From: Bacteroidales bacterium
GTDB lineage: Bacteria > Bacteroidota > Bacteroidia > Bacteroidales > UBA932
NCBI GenBank assembly: GCA_028724885.1
Contig: JAQYTJ010000008.1
Location: 1-64,000, forward strand
Length of the DNA stretch: 64,000 bases
Direction: 5' to 3'
In this document: in pieces, positions 63,089 through 64,000 of the stretch
Layout of the letters: each line of letters opens with the position of its first letter
How positions within the stretch are numbered: position 1 is the first letter of the stretch
Program-made: the position numbers and the translations under genes
Notes under the pieces: model-generated
The model's database searches: none
Seen by the model: only the letters and a program-made list of their open reading frames with translations
What the model was told of the DNA's origin: nothing

Positions 63089-64000
63089 ATGAAAAAAGTA
63101 GATAAATATTCAGCAAAACCATTTGTCAAGTGGGTTGGGGGGAAAACCCAACTTCTTGACGATATAAAGAATACCCTACCTCGCGATCTGTCGCAACGGG
63201 GAGAAGTAGTTTATGTCGAACCATTTGTTGGTGGAGGAGCTGTTATGTTCTGGATTCTACAAGAATATCCTAACATAACAAAAGCTGTAATCAATGATAT
63301 AAATGAAGAGTTAATTTGTACATATCGTGTAATAAAATCCGATGTGGAAAAATTAATTCTTGAATTGACACGAATACAAACTGAGTATCTTGCTCTTGAT
63401 GACGTTGCACGAAAAGATTATTATTTATCTCAACGTGAACGTTATAATGAAAAAAATAATTCAGAACTTGAAACTGCTGCATTATTTATTTTCCTAAATC
63501 GAACTTGCTTTAATGGACTGTATCGTGTAAACTCTAAAGGAAAGTTCAATGTCCCACATGGGAGATATGCTAATCCCAAAATTTGCGATGCGGAGACATT
63601 GAGGGCGGATTCTGCTATTTTACAACGTGTTGAGATTCTTTGTGGTGATTTTGCACAAACGGGTAAATATGCAGATGATAATGCCTTGTATTATTTTGAC
63701 CCACCATATCGCCCATTAACAGAGACTTCAGCATTTACTTCTTATGCAAAAGATGGTTTTGACGACACTGAACAGACTCGGTTACGTGATTTTTGCGAGC
63801 AGATTGCAACACATAAATCCTTATTTGTGGCAAGTAATTCAGACCCTCAAAATGTAGATAATGGAGATGATTTCTTTGATCATCTTTACAATAGATTTTC
63901 CATTAAAAGAGTTTCTGCTGCGAGGATGATAAATTCAAAAGGAAATGGACGAGGAGCTATTTCTGAGATAATGATTTCCAATGTGGCCAATGCTTACTGA
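63089..64000 (+). CDS. D12-class (Dam-like) adenine-specific DNA methyltransferase
   Basis: A 303-residue N6-adenine methyltransferase of the D12 class. PFVKWVGGKTQLL at the N-terminus and EPFVGGGAV form the SAM site, and DPPY (204-207, in YYFDPPYRPL) is the catalytic motif. The stop codon is exactly at the last bases of the window, so the gene is complete. It is clearly more AT-rich than its neighbours, suggesting a separate origin as cargo. It may be the modification half of a restriction-modification system whose nuclease lies past the edge, or an orphan methylase. Confidence 0.9.
   Translation: MKKVDKYSAKPFVKWVGGKTQLLDDIKNTLPRDLSQRGEVVYVEPFVGGGAVMFWILQEYPNITKAVINDINEELICTYRVIKSDVEKLILELTRIQTEYLALDDVARKDYYLSQRERYNEKNNSELETAALFIFLNRTCFNGLYRVNSKGKFNVPHGRYANPKICDAETLRADSAILQRVEILCGDFAQTGKYADDNALYYFDPPYRPLTETSAFTSYAKDGFDDTEQTRLRDFCEQIATHKSLFVASNSDPQNVDNGDDFFDHLYNRFSIKRVSAARMINSKGNGRGAISEIMISNVANAY

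Larger units (their letters stand above)
55940..64000 (+). mobile_element. Integrative mobilizable element, right end outside the window
   Basis: All genes from 56141 on point right: tyrosine integrase, membrane protein, HTH/excisionase-like, DUF3987 helicase-like, zinc-ribbon/Toprim protein, MobV relaxase, adenine methyltransferase. This gene set is the known core of Bacteroidetes mobilizable islands (NBU/Tn-type). No TraG, VirB or conjugation ATPase genes are visible, so transfer would need a helper. Shine-Dalgarno-like sites (before the integrase and DUF3987 genes) and the AT-rich methyltransferase differ from the host genes. The exact left boundary is not known; no tRNA lies there. Confidence 0.85.

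Overview
The window is chromosomal DNA from a member of the Bacteroidota, most likely order Bacteroidales. Several things point there. There are Bacteroidetes-type promoters (a TTTG-like box about 20 bp before TAnnTTTG) and almost no Shine-Dalgarno sites outside the mobile element. Characteristic families are present: NVEALA peptides, TolB-like 6-bladed propeller lipoproteins, a TamL lipoprotein, a GIN/DUF2807 protein, a DUF3467 protein, a KdsC-Maf pair and DUF1080. A probable cysteate synthase would fit a sulfonolipid-making lineage. I cannot name genus or species from the sequence alone.

Layout. Positions 1-3820 hold a minus-strand tandem array with the unit promoter, thioredoxin-like lipoprotein, NVEALA peptide, 6-bladed propeller lipoprotein. 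One unit is complete, a second is partly eroded, and gene remnants and an exact 124-bp repeat mark the joints. Positions 4260-9157 hold a GH78 alpha-L-rhamnosidase and a TamL-like outer-membrane protein. A GC-rich structured intergenic repeat follows. Positions 9297-21173 are mostly housekeeping: RarA, a flavodiiron protein, a Na/Pi cotransporter, RlmD, an NfeD-like protease, a Ca/Na antiporter with cysteate synthase, a PlsC-like acyltransferase and QueA. Positions 21200-22500 form a long AT-rich regulatory region around a small XRE regulator. Positions 22545-33438 hold pyrD-cinA, a minus-strand run (dipeptidase, GIN protein, ABC-F ATPase, TatC, TatA, thioesterase, ValS) and a DUF3467 protein. 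Positions 33441-44671 hold KdsC, Maf, a CNNM/CorC protein, a sugar isomerase-like protein with an alkaline phosphatase-like protein, Upp, Asd, a MATE transporter, 5-FCL, a lytic transglycosylase and a KefB-like antiporter. Positions 44786-49479 hold GH95, a DUF1080 hydrolase and a CDF metal transporter. Positions 49769-55939 hold a tiny secreted-protein frame, a tightly overlapped ManC / metallophosphoesterase / glycosyltransferase operon, an aquaporin, TrpS, FolE and a small acidic protein.

From about 55940 to the right edge lies an integrative mobilizable element. It carries a tyrosine integrase, a membrane protein of unknown role, an excisionase-like HTH protein, a DUF3987 helicase-like ATPase, a zinc-ribbon/Toprim primase-like protein, a MobV relaxase and an AT-rich D12-class adenine methyltransferase, probably cargo. 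No conjugative pore genes are visible, so it would have to borrow a helper's transfer machinery. Its right end and any restriction partner of the methyltransferase lie outside the window.

The most promising material for a new system is the NVEALA/propeller/thioredoxin array with its shared operator-like promoter. Next are the helically phased repeats in the mobile element: TTTGTTTGTC every 41-42 bp before the integrase and TCTAAC every 11 bp before the HTH gene. No tRNA, rRNA or CRISPR array was found.
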